A stretch of DNA of 64,000 nucleotides from Caulobacter sp. NIBR1757 (lineage in GTDB: Bacteria > Pseudomonadota > Alphaproteobacteria > Caulobacterales > Caulobacteraceae), in assembly GCF_027912495.1 (NCBI RefSeq), contig NZ_CP115463.1:3980501-4044500 (forward strand), in the 5' to 3' direction. A program made the translations under genes and the position numbers. The first letter of the stretch is position 1. Each line of letters begins with the position of its first letter. Shown one piece after another: positions 49,958 through 59,448 of the stretch. A model generated the notes under the pieces. The model was not told the DNA's origin. It did no database searches and worked only from the letters and a program-made list of their open reading frames with translations.

Positions 49958-51502
49958 TCATGGGCGGGACTCCTGAGGGGCCGGGACGGGATCGACGGTC
50001 GTGGTCGGGGAAGGCGGCGGCGGCGGCGTGGCGACAGGTGGTCGCCAGGTGCGGAGCACCGGCCGACCGGCGGCGAGGATGGCCTCGGCTTCCGTCAGGC
50101 GGCGCTGGTCCCGCCAGCTCCAATCGCGGCCGAGCCGCGCCCGGGCCGAAGCCATGGCATGCCAGCGCAGCCGGGTGATGGTCTGCTGGTAGGCGGGCGG
50201 CAGCGCCTGTTGCTCCAGGCGGGCAAGCGGTACGAGGGCTGAGCCCTCCAGGCTGTCGATGTAGCCGATGTCGAGGGCCGCGCCGGAGCCATCGAGGTCC
50301 CTGGCGTGGCGCAGGTTCCAGTCGGCGGCGATCTGGCCGCTATCGCCGATGGCGAAGACCAGCAGGACGACGGCGGCGGCGGCGGCGTTCATGTTGATCA
50401 GCCAGGCGGCCGACTTTTCGCTGAGCAGCCGCCAGCCGATGAGGATCAGGCCGACCGCCACCAGGCCCATCCAGGCCAGGGCGGCGATGCGCATGCGGGT
50501 GAGGTCGAAGCTGTCGATGTAGAGCAGGGTCCGCTGGATGGAGAAGACGACGAGCAGGACGTTCTGGGCCACCCAGGCGGCCACCAGCCAGCGGACCAGT
50601 GGCCGGCGGCTGGTCTCTGATCCGGGGGCCATGGCGACCAGCACGAAGAGACCAGCGAGCAGGGCGGTGGCGATCAGCGGATAGGCGCCGCGGTGGGCGT
50701 ATTCGGCCAGGGTGTGCTCGGCCGGCAGGCGGGCGCCGCTCCACAGGAAGGCGACGTCGAGGCCGTTCTGCAAGGCGAACAGGGCGTTGAAGAGAATCAG
50801 GGACAGGGTGATGGAGGCGGCGTTGACGCCGGGCAGCTTCGTGTCGGTGCGTGCGGCCGGCATCGGGATCGGCCGGCGGAGATGGACAGGGCGCAGCAGG
50901 GCGAAACCGGTCAGGGCGACGAAGACCCAGAGGACGATCTGGAAGAAACCGAGGTCCGGCCCCCGCAGCGAGGCGAGGGCGTCGTGCAGCAGCGGGTTGG
51001 CGGCCGAGAACAGGGCCAGGAACACCGCCCCGCCGATCAGCGGCAGGGCCAGGGTGCGGACGGCCTTGCCGAGCGAGGCGCCAGGACGGCGTTTGAGCCG
51101 CTTGAGGCCGAACTGGACGAGGGTCTCGATCGGCATGCGGACAACGCCGGTGGCCATGACGATCAGCCGCTGCACCCAGGTCCAGACGCCCTCGCCGAAG
51201 CCGGCCCGGGGCGTAAGGGCGGCGATGGCCAGGGCCAGGCTCCAGAACAGCAGCCCCAGCCGGGAGAGGGTCTCGAGCTGCAGGGCGGCGAGGGCCATGG
51301 CGAGGGCCAGGAAGGGCCAGCCATGGCGGCGGGCGCCGGGGCTGGCGATGGCCAGGGCGACAACGCCGGCCAGGGTGAGAATGGCCAGGGCGAGGCCCGT
51401 CGCATTCATCACCCAGAGGACGCGGTCGGCGACGACCACGAGGGCCAGGGTCAGGGCGACCCGGATCCAGAAACTGTAACGGCCCTTGGCCAACGACCCC
51501 AT
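49958..51502 (-). CDS. DUF4173 multi-pass membrane protein
   Basis: The 514-aa protein has about 11 or 12 hydrophobic segments and the DUF4173 motif YAHRGAYPLI, with a Pro/Thr-rich C-terminus. Its function is not established, but the family is frequently adjacent to two-component systems. It is the first gene of the operon with the regulator and the kinase, and may be their membrane sensor or target. The window has no other gene that would explain it. Confidence 0.85.
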   Translation of the reverse strand: MGSLAKGRYSFWIRVALTLALVVVADRVLWVMNATGLALAILTLAGVVALAIASPGARRHGWPFLALAMALAALQLETLSRLGLLFWSLALAIAALTPRAGFGEGVWTWVQRLIVMATGVVRMPIETLVQFGLKRLKRRPGASLGKAVRTLALPLIGGAVFLALFSAANPLLHDALASLRGPDLGFFQIVLWVFVALTGFALLRPVHLRRPIPMPAARTDTKLPGVNAASITLSLILFNALFALQNGLDVAFLWSGARLPAEHTLAEYAHRGAYPLIATALLAGLFVLVAMAPGSETSRRPLVRWLVAAWVAQNVLLVVFSIQRTLLYIDSFDLTRMRIAALAWMGLVAVGLILIGWRLLSEKSAAWLINMNAAAAAVVLLVFAIGDSGQIAADWNLRHARDLDGSGAALDIGYIDSLEGSALVPLARLEQQALPPAYQQTITRLRWHAMASARARLGRDWSWRDQRRLTEAEAILAAGRPVLRTWRPPVATPPPPPSPTTTVDPVPAPQESRP

Positions 51503-51647
51503 GCGCGCCTCCCAACGTCAGGCTGCGACGGTGGAGCCGGGGCGTGGAGGACCGGCGGGGCATGGGATGCAGGGCCGGACCGGGCCTGTGCAGAGTCCGT
51601 GCAGACGAGCCCTGTCGGCGCCCGGTCACCCGGGAGCCAACCTGGGA

Positions 51648-52118
51648 TCAGGCCGCCAGCTTGTCCGGGGCGGGCATCAGGGAGGAGACGACCAGCCGGC
51701 TGAGCATGCGATCCTTCAGGGGCAAGATGGCGTCCACGAAGGGGGCGTCGGTGTCGATGGTCAGGTCCGGCGGCGCCTGGAAGAGGCTGGCCTCCACCAT
51801 GAAGGTTTCCTGCACCGCATCGACCAGCAGGCCGGCCAGGCGCGGGCCGTCCTGGATGACGACGATGACGTGCCGGCTGGTCTGTTCGGTGGCCCCGAGA
51901 CCCAGGCGGAGGCGCACGTCGAGAACCGGCATGACCGCCCCCCGCAGGTTGATGACCCCCAGCACATAGTCGGGGGTCTGCGGCAGGGGCGCGGCCGGGG
52001 TCCAGCCGCGGATCTCCCGCACCGAGACGATGTCGATGCAGAAGCCCTGGCCGCCGATCTCGAAGGCGATCAGTTCGACCTTGGCGGTGTCGGCGCTGTT
52101 GGTGACGACCGGTTCCAT
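51648..52118 (-). CDS. cheW: Chemotaxis coupling protein CheW
   Basis: CheW joins MCPs to the kinase CheA. The 156-aa protein has the family segments LIAFEIGGQGFCIDIVSVREI, in parts, and VINLRGAVMPVLDVRLRLGL. It starts at ATG 52118, with GGGAGA 7 nt upstream, and overlaps the MCP stop by one nt (TGATG). CheA is not in this window, so this pair serves a complex encoded elsewhere or a general one. Confidence 0.93.
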   Translation of the reverse strand: MEPVVTNSADTAKVELIAFEIGGQGFCIDIVSVREIRGWTPAAPLPQTPDYVLGVINLRGAVMPVLDVRLRLGLGATEQTSRHVIVVIQDGPRLAGLLVDAVQETFMVEASLFQAPPDLTIDTDAPFVDAILPLKDRMLSRLVVSSLMPAPDKLAA

Positions 52119-54046
52119 CAGAAGTTCTCCCATTCGGTGGCTGCCGCGGTCGCCTGACGGCCACCGCCGATGTGGGCGGCGAGTCGTTGGCGGGCGCTGG
52201 CGACCGGATTCGGCGCGGGGGCGTGCCGGGCAGGATCGGCCAGGGTCGGGCCGCTGTCGGAGCCGGTGCGGAACTTGGCGACGAGCTTGGCCAGGTCGGC
52301 GGCCTCGCCGCGCAGGTTGGCGGAGGCGGCGGTCGATTCCTCGACCATGGCGGCGTTCTGCTGCGTGGCCTGGTCCATCTGGTTGACGGCGATATTGACC
52401 TCGGAGAGGCCGGTCGCCTGTTCCCGCGCCGAGGCGGCGATTTCGGCCAGCAGTACGTCGATGCTGGCGACCTTGTCGACGATGTCGGTCAGCGCCTGGC
52501 CCGTTTCCGAGACCAGCTTGACGCCGCGAGTGACCTGGGTGGCGGAGCTGGAGATCAGGCCCTTGATCTCCTTGGCGGCGTCGGCCGAACGCTGGGCCAG
52601 GGCCCGGACTTCCTGGGCGACCACCGCGAAGCCGCGGCCGGCGTCGCCGGCACGGGCCGCCTCGACCCCGGCGTTGAGGGCCAGGAGGTTGGTCTGGAAG
52701 GCGATCTCGTCGATGACGCCGATGATCTGGGCGACCTGGCCGGACGATTGCTCGATCTCGGCCATGGCGCTGACGGCCTCGCGCATCACCTCGCCCGACT
52801 GGGCGGCGGCCTGGCGGGCGCCGGCGGCGGCGGCGGCGGCCTCGTTGGCCCCCTCGGCGCTGCGCTTGACGGTGGCGGTGAGCTGGTCGAGGGCGGCGGC
52901 GGTTTCCTCGAGGCCGGCCGCCTGCTGCTCGGTGCGGCGCGACAGGTCGTTGGAGGCGCTGGCGATCTCGTCGGAGCCGCCGCGGATGCCGCCGGCCGAG
53001 GCGTCGATGGAGGTGATGGCCTTGCGCAGGCTATCGACCGCGGCGTTGAAGTCGGTGCGGATCTGGGCGTACTGGCCCTGGAAGTCGGCGTCGATACGGA
53101 CGGTCAGGTCGCCGGACGCCAGGCGGCCCAGGCCGGAGGCCAGGTTCTCGACCACCATCTGTTGCTCGGCCTCGACGCGACGCTGTTCGCTTTCGGCGCG
53201 CGACCGCTCGGCGTCCGCCTCGGCTCGTGACCGCTCGGCCTGGGCCTCCAGTTCACGGGCCCTCAGGGCGTTGTCCTTGAACACCTGCACGGCCTTGGCC
53301 ATCTGGCCGACCTCGTCCTTGCGGTGGGTGGCGTCGACATTGACCGTCAGGTCGCCGCCGGCGAGACGGTTCATGCCGCCGGCCAGGGTGTTGAGCGGCG
53401 CCGCGATCTTGGCGCGGGAGATGTAGAGCCCCAGGCCGACCCCGATGCCGATGCCGGCGACCGCCATGATCGCGTTGAGGAGCTTGGCCAAGCCCGCGGC
53501 CGCGGTCAGCGCCTTGCTTTGGGCGGCGACCATTTCGGCCCGCTCCTCATTATATTCCCGAAGGTCGTTCGACAGATCGACGATCTTCTTGTCGACAGGC
53601 TGGAGCAGGGCGCGGGCGGCATCATTGTCGTTGCGCAGGCCCGCATCGACCGCCTTGCGGCCCTCCTTGATGATGTCTTCCGAACGGGTCTGGAAGTCGA
53701 GGACTGCAACGGCTCCCTCGGGAACCAGTTCGTTGGCCTTTTCGTAGTTTGCCTGAAGTTTGACGGCAGCATCGTCGAACATAGCCTTGGCCGCCTGGGC
53801 ATCGGCCGAAGCCCCGTCGTAGGCCATGGTCATATAGGCGGCGTAGGCCAGCCGGTTAATGTTCCGGTTGGCCCGGGCGAGTTCAACGGCGGCGGGATCC
53901 TCACGATCCGTCACGACACTGTAGCTCTTGTCGATGCGCCAAAGCTCAAAGCTGCTGTAGCCGGCGGTGACGGCGAACATCACAGCGAGGACAGTGATCG
54001 CCAACAAGATCTTGGACGAGATTTTCCAGTTGTCGAGGAATCGCAA
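52118..54046 (-). CDS. Methyl-accepting chemotaxis protein
   Basis: From TTG 54046 the MCP is 642 aa. TTG is chosen because GGAG lies 7 nt upstream and homologues begin [16 protein letters not shown] 54121, 25 codons upstream, has no good Shine-Dalgarno. The first membrane segment ([19 protein letters not shown]) starts near residue 12, then a helical sensor, a second segment near 185-205, two HAMP-like repeats, and the signalling domain with the hairpin [21 protein letters not shown]. The C-terminus EWENF resembles the CheR-binding pentapeptide NWETF. The ligand is unknown. Confidence 0.93.
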   Translation of the reverse strand: MRFLDNWKISSKILLAITVLAVMFAVTAGYSSFELWRIDKSYSVVTDREDPAAVELARANRNINRLAYAAYMTMAYDGASADAQAAKAMFDDAAVKLQANYEKANELVPEGAVAVLDFQTRSEDIIKEGRKAVDAGLRNDNDAARALLQPVDKKIVDLSNDLREYNEERAEMVAAQSKALTAAAGLAKLLNAIMAVAGIGIGVGLGLYISRAKIAAPLNTLAGGMNRLAGGDLTVNVDATHRKDEVGQMAKAVQVFKDNALRARELEAQAERSRAEADAERSRAESEQRRVEAEQQMVVENLASGLGRLASGDLTVRIDADFQGQYAQIRTDFNAAVDSLRKAITSIDASAGGIRGGSDEIASASNDLSRRTEQQAAGLEETAAALDQLTATVKRSAEGANEAAAAAAGARQAAAQSGEVMREAVSAMAEIEQSSGQVAQIIGVIDEIAFQTNLLALNAGVEAARAGDAGRGFAVVAQEVRALAQRSADAAKEIKGLISSSATQVTRGVKLVSETGQALTDIVDKVASIDVLLAEIAASAREQATGLSEVNIAVNQMDQATQQNAAMVEESTAASANLRGEAADLAKLVAKFRTGSDSGPTLADPARHAPAPNPVASARQRLAAHIGGGRQATAAATEWENF

Positions 54047-54212
54047 GTTTCTGCTCCAGCGGTGCGAGATGCCGGCGGAAGACGGCTTTCTACGTTCGAA
54101 CCCCGTAAGTAATCCCGGCATCCTTCGTAATTCTTAAGGCTGAAGCCCTGCGACAACATGGCGCGAAAACAGCGCCCTCAGGCACAGAATGGGCAGAAAC
54201 ACTCCTCATTAT

Positions 54213-54242
54213 GATTAGTGCGTGGACGCGGAAACACTAATC
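54213..54242. promoter_or_regulatory. Perfect 8-bp inverted repeat upstream of the MCP gene
   Basis: GATTAGTG and CACTAATC, 14 bp apart, lie about 170 bp upstream of the chemoreceptor start. It is either an operator or a hairpin. No known regulator is recognised. The surrounding 175-bp gap contains no gene. Confidence 0.4.
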
Positions 54243-54296
54243 GAGGTTGCAGCATCTTGCTTAACAGGGTCGCCGCTATCACTGATCACCGCTGAA

Positions 54297-55463
54297 TTAG
54301 CGCCTCGACCCAAGCAGATTCCTCGCCACCACCCATTGGTGGACCTCGGTCGGGCCGTCGTAGATGCGCATGGTGCGGATCTTCGAGGCCATCATGTGCA
54401 GCGGCAGTTCGCGGGTCATGCCCATGGCCCCGAAGGTCTGCATGGCGCGGTCGACGACCTCCCAGGCCATCTCGGTGGCGTAGGCCTTGATCATCGAGAT
54501 CTCGGTGCGGACGTCGCGGCCCTGGTCCATCTTCCAGGCGCAGTCATAGGTCATCAGCCGGGCGGCGTGGATGCGGGTGTGGGCGTCGGCGATCCAGTTC
54601 TGGATGGTCTGGCGCTCGCTCAGGGGGACGCCGAAGGTTTTCCGCTGCGGCGCGTATTCGATCATCATCTCAAGGGCCCGCTGGGCCATGCCGATCGACC
54701 AGGCGGCCATCTCGCAGCGGCGGGTGCCGAGCCGCACCTGCATGGGGGCGAACCCCTGCCCCTCGGTCCCGAGCAGTTTCCAGCCGGGGACGCGGACGTC
54801 GTCGAGAGCGATCTCGAAGGTCGACTGGCCGCCGAGCATGGGGATCTTGCGCAGGACGTTGAAGCCGGGCGTGTCCTGGTCGACGAGGAAGGCGCTCATG
54901 CCGCCCCGGCCGCCCTTTTCCTTGTCGGTGACGGCCATGACGATGGTGAAGTCGGCGTAGTCGGCCTTGCTGATCCAGATCTTGCGGCCGTTCAGCACCC
55001 AGTCGTCGCCGTCGCGCACGGCCGAGGTCAGCATGCCCGACGGGTCGGCCCCGGCCCCGGGCTCGGAGATGCCGATGGCCGAGACGGTTTCTCCGGCCAC
55101 GTAGGGGGCGAGGTAGGCGACCCGCTGCTGCTCGGTCACCGTCGCCATCATCATCCGCAGGTTCGGGCTGTCCGGCGGCAGGGTGTAGTTGGTGATGGAA
55201 CGGCCAAGCTCCTCGTTGACCGCCACCATGGCGACGTGGGGCAGGTCGGCGCCGCCGACATCCTCCGGCGCATCAAGGCCCCAGAGGCCGAGCTCACGCG
55301 ACACCGCGTCGACCTTCTCGGTTTCCTCCTTCGTCAGCGCCGCCGCGCCGCCGGCCGCCTCGCGTTCGAGAACCCCGGCCTCCAGCGGATTGAGATGGTC
55401 GTCGACGAAGCGACGGACCAGGTCCCTGAGCATGCGGTGGTCTTCGTCGAGGTCGAAGTTCAT
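54297..55463 (-). CDS. Acyl-CoA dehydrogenase
   Basis: The 388-aa FAD enzyme is a full-length ACAD: substrate/FAD motifs ISEPGAGADPSGMLT and WISKADYADFTIVMAV, the C-terminal QTFGAMGMTRELPLHMMAS, and the catalytic-region residues in EMAWEVVDRAMQT. The start MNFDLDEDHRMLRDLV matches the family, with AAGGG upstream. The substrate is not known. It stands alone on its strand, after the 549-bp gap. Confidence 0.9.
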   Translation of the reverse strand: MNFDLDEDHRMLRDLVRRFVDDHLNPLEAGVLEREAAGGAAALTKEETEKVDAVSRELGLWGLDAPEDVGGADLPHVAMVAVNEELGRSITNYTLPPDSPNLRMMMATVTEQQRVAYLAPYVAGETVSAIGISEPGAGADPSGMLTSAVRDGDDWVLNGRKIWISKADYADFTIVMAVTDKEKGGRGGMSAFLVDQDTPGFNVLRKIPMLGGQSTFEIALDDVRVPGWKLLGTEGQGFAPMQVRLGTRRCEMAAWSIGMAQRALEMMIEYAPQRKTFGVPLSERQTIQNWIADAHTRIHAARLMTYDCAWKMDQGRDVRTEISMIKAYATEMAWEVVDRAMQTFGAMGMTRELPLHMMASKIRTMRIYDGPTEVHQWVVARNLLGSRR

Positions 55464-55551
55464 GGCGCGTCCCTTGGTGTTTCGCCGGTTTTAGCAGGAT
55501 GACCGTGAGGGAGGGGAAGCGGTTTTGCGGCCTGCCGGCGTTTGGCCGGTC

Positions 55552-55815
55552 TATCGAAGCGGCGAGCCATTATACCGCGTGCGGCCGGGCTACAAGAAAG
55601 CCGCGCGCATTGTTCAGGAGCGGAAAAGCGGGGCAAACGCCCGGAACCGTGGGCTTTTGGGTGGGCCGAGGGGTCGGGACTGTAGGCCGAGGTGTAGGTC
55701 GGTCCGTAGGTTGATCGGCGGGGTTTGTTGGCCTGTTCGTGCGCGGAGCGACCTACGCTCAGGGTCGCGGACCGGGAGGGCGTCGGAAATGGCCATGAAT
55801 ATGTCTAGACATATT
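55552..55815. repeat. 264-nt element with terminal 18-bp palindrome, copy 2
   Basis: TATCGAAGCGGC, N4, CCATTATACC (55567-55576) at the left and the perfect palindrome AATATGTCTAGACATATT (55798-55815) at the right, identical in ends and total length to 9047-9310. Here the palindrome extends to 20 bp. On the minus strand the left motif, TATAAT, lies ~100 bp upstream of the acyl-CoA dehydrogenase gene and could serve as its promoter. This lies in the 549-bp gap, which has no gene. Confidence 0.7.
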
Positions 55816-55859
55816 CCAATTCACATTGATTTTGTTGATTTTTTTACGCCACCCATTTT

Positions 55860-55987
55860 GTCATCCCGGACGGCCCGGAGGGACGATCCGGGACCCAGGG
55901 GGACCGGACTCAGTGTCGGCGGCGGCGCGGGCGGCGCGCTGTCACCCCCTGGGTCCCGGCTCTCCGCTCCGCTACGGCCGGGATGAC
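55860..55987. repeat. Imperfect inverted repeat, family F
   Basis: GTCATCCCGGACGGCCCGGAG at the left (given in part) pairs with the right arm ending CGGCCGGGATGAC, with an inner pair GGGACCCAGGGGG/CCCCCTGGGTCCC. It sits in the right part of the gap between the acyl-CoA dehydrogenase and the ApeP-like gene. No gene is in it. A single copy is in the window. Confidence 0.8.
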
Positions 55988-56012
55988 GAGGGGGTAGTCC
56001 GCCCCTGTTGGG

Positions 56013-56453
56013 TCAGGCCCGCTCCAGGGCCACCATCAGTTCGCCCATCACAAGGATCTGGCCGTCGCCGATCAGGGTGATGGCGTACTGCAGGGCCGCG
56101 CCGGTGGCGGCGAGCTGTTCGGCGCGGATCTCCAGATCGCCGGCGACGGTGTCGAGGCGGTCGCGGGTCCAGCTGAGGTTGTTGACCACGGCCAGGAAGC
56201 CCCGGCGCGGCTGCTTCTCGATGCCGGTCAGCTGGGCGTGCAGGGCGATGGCCTGGGAGGCGTATTCGGCCGCCGCGCTGGCCGGCAGGCGGCCGTCGTG
56301 GCGCAGGGGGTTGGCGGGATCGCGGTGGCTGACGGCGTTGCAGGCGATCCAGTCGGGGCCGCCGCCGATCACCGAATCCAGCAGGCTCATCGCCCCGGCG
56401 TGCGGGATCGCCCGGGCGATCGCGGCCTTGTCCATCGGCGGGAGGTTCGACAT
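56013..56453 (-). CDS. ApeP-like hotdog dehydratase
   Basis: The 146-aa protein is a hotdog-fold dehydratase like ApeP of aryl-polyene clusters and FabA/FabZ, which removes water from a 3-hydroxyacyl-ACP. The family start IPHAGAMSLLDSV contains the His, and SHRDPANPLRHDGRLPASAAAEYASQ matches the following segment. ATG 56453 gives the family length. It is divergent from the ApeI-like gene across 49 bp. Alone it cannot make a polyene. Confidence 0.8.
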   Translation of the reverse strand: MSNLPPMDKAAIARAIPHAGAMSLLDSVIGGGPDWIACNAVSHRDPANPLRHDGRLPASAAAEYASQAIALHAQLTGIEKQPRRGFLAVVNNLSWTRDRLDTVAGDLEIRAEQLAATGAALQYAITLIGDGQILVMGELMVALERA

Positions 56454-56502
56454 CGGCGGCGCCACGGGCGAAAAGGGACCAAATGATTCTGCGCGAACCC
56501 TG

Positions 56503-56796
56503 ATGACTTCCGCCTTCACGATCAACCCCGACCATCCCGCCCTGCCCGGCCATTTCCCCGGCAACCCGGTGGTTCCAGGCGTGGTGGTGCTGGAGCACCT
56601 GATCGACGCCCTGGCCCTGGCCCATCCCGGCCGCGCCTGCACCGGCGTGCGGCGGATGAAGTTCCTGCGCCTGCTGCGGCCCGGTGAAACGGTCGATGTC
56701 AGCTTCGGCGAGGCCAAGGCCGATGGAATCGCCGTCAAGGCGAGCGTGGCGGGCGAGCCGCTGATCGACGGACGGCTGGTTCTGGCCCCGGCCTGA
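56503..56796 (+). CDS. ApeI-like hotdog dehydratase
   Basis: The 97-aa protein is a short hotdog protein with LPGHFPGNPVVPGVVVLEHL, the FabZ/ApeI active-site motif with the His in GHFPGNP. ApeI-type dehydratases act with ApeP in aryl polyene synthesis. ATG 56503 is the only good start. It is divergent from the ApeP-like gene; the next gene is 152 bp downstream, so transcription could continue into it. Confidence 0.8.
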   Translation: MTSAFTINPDHPALPGHFPGNPVVPGVVVLEHLIDALALAHPGRACTGVRRMKFLRLLRPGETVDVSFGEAKADGIAVKASVAGEPLIDGRLVLAPA

Positions 56797-56948
56797 CGCC
56801 TGCGGCGCACAACGATGCGGCGCCCGGGACAACCGGCCGCTGAATCCCTCTGCTAACCGACGAAATTCACTCAGCGTTTCGTTGCCATGCGGGCGCGGTT
56901 TCGCCTATGGATCGGTGCAGTGCTTTTGGGGGAAGTCGGGGCGTATCG

Positions 56949-57899
56949 ATGAAGCGGGTGCTGGTCGTTCACTATTCGCAGACGGGGCAGTTGAGCGATA
57001 TTCTTCGCTCGACCGTGGCGCCGCTCGAAGCCGCGCCCGACATTGAGGTGACCTGGCTGCCGATCGAGCCGGTGACGCCCTACCCGTTTCCGTGGCCGGC
57101 GGGCTTCTTCTTCAACACCTTTCCCGAGACGGTCTACGAGGACGTCGACCCGATCAAGCCGATCGCCCTGCCCGCCAACAGCGATTTCGACCTGGTGATC
57201 CTCGGCTATTCGGTGTGGTTCCTGTCGCCCGCCAAGCCGATCACCGCCTTCCTGCAGAGCCCCGAGGCGAAGACCCTGCTGGCCGGCAAGCCGGTCATCA
57301 CCGTCATCGGCTGCCGCAACATGTGGTTGTCGGCCCAGGAGCGGATGAAGGAACAGCTCAGCGCGCTGGGCGCCCATCTGATCGACAATGTGGTGCTGAC
57401 CGACAGCGCCCACAGCGCCTTTACCTTCATCTCCACCCCGGCCTGGATGCTGACCGGCAAGAAGGGCCCCTTCCTTGGCGGCGTGGTGCCGGAGGCCGGG
57501 GTCAGCCAGGAAGACATCGCCGGCTGCGCCCGGTTCGGCGAGGCCATCGCGGCGAAACTGCCCACCCGTTCGAAGGGCGACACCGCCCCGATGCTGAGCG
57601 AGCTTGGCGCGGTGTCGATCTTCGAGGGCCTGATGAGTTCGGAAAAAGTGGCCCGCAAGAGCTTCCTGATCTGGGGCCGGCTGCTGCGCGCCTGCGGCAA
57701 GCCGGGCAACCCCCTGCGGGGCGCGGTGCTGGTGCTCTACGTCGCCTTCCTGTTCACCCTGATCTGCACGGTCGTGCCGCTGCTGGCGGTGATCAAGAGC
57801 CTGATCAAGCCGCTGGCGAAAGCCAGCATCGCCCGCCAGCGCGCCTATTACGCCGAACCCTCTGGAGAGGGCCGCGCCCTGCTGGGAGCCGCCCAATGA
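56949..57899 (+). CDS. DarA-like dialkylresorcinol condensing enzyme (flavodoxin-fold)
   Basis: The 316-aa protein starts MKRVLVVHYSQTGQLSDIL, with a flavodoxin-like P-loop YSQTGQ at about residue 9, and then the segment VTPYPFPWPAGFFFNTFPE that is typical of DarA-type proteins. A pair of hydrophobic segments near 255-290 anchors it at the membrane. DarA joins two acyl chains into a dialkylresorcinol with DarB. ATG 56949 is chosen by homology and is preceded by GTAT only; the Shine-Dalgarno is weak. It overlaps the next gene by 4 nt (ATGA). Confidence 0.82.
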   Translation: MKRVLVVHYSQTGQLSDILRSTVAPLEAAPDIEVTWLPIEPVTPYPFPWPAGFFFNTFPETVYEDVDPIKPIALPANSDFDLVILGYSVWFLSPAKPITAFLQSPEAKTLLAGKPVITVIGCRNMWLSAQERMKEQLSALGAHLIDNVVLTDSAHSAFTFISTPAWMLTGKKGPFLGGVVPEAGVSQEDIAGCARFGEAIAAKLPTRSKGDTAPMLSELGAVSIFEGLMSSEKVARKSFLIWGRLLRACGKPGNPLRGAVLVLYVAFLFTLICTVVPLLAVIKSLIKPLAKASIARQRAYYAEPSGEGRALLGAAQ

Positions 57900-59044
57900 C
57901 CATCCGCAGCGTCTACATCACCGGCACGGCCAGCTTCCTGCCGAACGAGCCCGTGCTCAACGACGAGATGGAGACCGTGCTCGGCCAGGCCGGCGATCGC
58001 CCCAGCCGCGCCCGCCGCACCATCCTGCGCAGCAACGGCATCAAGAGCCGCCACTATGCGATCGACCCGGCGACGGGCAAGGCGACCCACAACAACGCCC
58101 AGCTGACCGCCGCCGCCGTCCGCCGGCTGGACCAGACCGTCGGCCTGCCCGCCATCGACATCCTGGCCTGCGGCACCTCCATCCCCGACCAGGTTATGCC
58201 CAACCATGCGGCCATGGTGCAGGGCGAGCTCGGCCTGCCCGCCTGTGAGGTGATCGCCACCAGCGGCGTCTGCCTGTCGGGCATCACGGCGCTGAAGTAC
58301 GCCTATGTCACCGTCGCCGGCGGGCTGCACAATAACGCCGTGGCCACCGGTTCCGACTGTCCCTCGCCAGTGCTCAGCGCCGGCAACTTCAGCGCCGAGA
58401 TCGAGAGCAAGGTCGACGCGCTGGAAAAGGCCCCGGAGATCGCCTTCGAGAAGGACTTCCTGCGCTGGATGCTCAGCGACGGGGCCGGCGCCTTCCTCCT
58501 GCAGGACAAGCCGCGCGAGGGGGCGACCAACCTGCGCATCGACTGGATCGAGACCTTCTCCTACGCCGGCGACATGGAGACCTGCATGTATGCGGGCGCC
58601 AGCAAGAACCCGGACGGCACGATCACCGGCTGGTCGGCGATGAGCCCGAAGGAACGGGAAGAGGACTCGGTGATGTCGATCAAGCAGGACGTGCGCCTGC
58701 TGAACGAGAACGTCATCCATTACACGGTCGAAAAGCCCCTGCCCGGCATCGTCCAGAAGTACCAGCTGCGGGCCGACGACATCGACTGGTTCCTGCCGCA
58801 CTATTCGAGCGAGTACTTCCGCGACAAGGTCCACGCCGGCATGCAGGTGGCGGGCTTCGACGTGCCGCAGGACCGCTGGTTCACCAACCTGACGACGCGG
58901 GGCAACACCGGAGCGGCCTCGATGTTCATCATGATCGACGAGCTGGCCCAGAGCGGCGACCTGGAGCCCGGCCAGCGGCTGCTGTGCTGGATCCCGGAGA
59001 GCGGCCGGTTCTCCAGCGGGTTCATGCACCTGACGGTGGCGTGA
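57896..59044 (+). CDS. Beta-ketoacyl-ACP synthase III, DarB-like
   Basis: The 382-aa protein is a KAS III of the DarB type, which condenses an acyl thioester. The catalytic triad is intact: Cys in TSGVCLSGITALK, His in WFLPHYSSEYF, Asn in LTTRGNTGAAS. The family-specific start with RARRTILRSNGIKSRHYA is present. It overlaps the DarA-like gene by 4 nt and the next by one, so all are coupled. A substrate with two acyl chains or an aromatic starter is possible; the ACP source is elsewhere. Confidence 0.88.
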   Translation: MTIRSVYITGTASFLPNEPVLNDEMETVLGQAGDRPSRARRTILRSNGIKSRHYAIDPATGKATHNNAQLTAAAVRRLDQTVGLPAIDILACGTSIPDQVMPNHAAMVQGELGLPACEVIATSGVCLSGITALKYAYVTVAGGLHNNAVATGSDCPSPVLSAGNFSAEIESKVDALEKAPEIAFEKDFLRWMLSDGAGAFLLQDKPREGATNLRIDWIETFSYAGDMETCMYAGASKNPDGTITGWSAMSPKEREEDSVMSIKQDVRLLNENVIHYTVEKPLPGIVQKYQLRADDIDWFLPHYSSEYFRDKVHAGMQVAGFDVPQDRWFTNLTTRGNTGAASMFIMIDELAQSGDLEPGQRLLCWIPESGRFSSGFMHLTVA

Positions 59045-59448
59045 TGAAGACTGACGAGGTTCCGCAGGAGACGGCCCGCACCTATGGCGGGACGAAGAAG
59101 CTGCTCTATGCGGTCGATGACCGCGGCGAATACACCGAGGTCAACTCGGCCGGCTGGGAGCCCGAGACCTTCGCGACCGTGCAAGCCGTCGATGAGCTGA
59201 ACCGGCTGCGCGACGAGGCCCTGGCCGATGCCAAGGCCGGCAAGGTCAGCCCCCTGGTCTACTGGATGTACCAGCGGCGCATGGAGCCGGCGACGCTGGC
59301 CGCGACGACCGGCCTGTGGGCCTGGCGGGTGAACCGCCACTTCCAGCCGAAGGTGTTTGCCGGCCTTTCGGACAAGATCCTGGCCCGCTACGCCGAGGTC
59401 ATGGATATCCCCCTTGCCACGCTGCGCACGCTTCCGGACGCTCCATGA
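59044..59448 (+). CDS. Small protein with HTH-like C-terminal domain
   Basis: The 134-aa product begins MKTDEVPQETARTYGGTKKLLYA and then has a C-terminal half (about 75-134) that has the layout of an XRE-type helix-turn-helix (LAATTGLWAWRVNRHF ... LARYAEVMDIPLATLRTLP). It is coupled on both sides (TGATG and ATGA overlaps). It could be a regulator or a structural accessory protein of the ketosynthase/BtrH pair. Family not recognised beyond that. Confidence 0.75.
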   Translation: MKTDEVPQETARTYGGTKKLLYAVDDRGEYTEVNSAGWEPETFATVQAVDELNRLRDEALADAKAGKVSPLVYWMYQRRMEPATLAATTGLWAWRVNRHFQPKVFAGLSDKILARYAEVMDIPLATLRTLPDAP

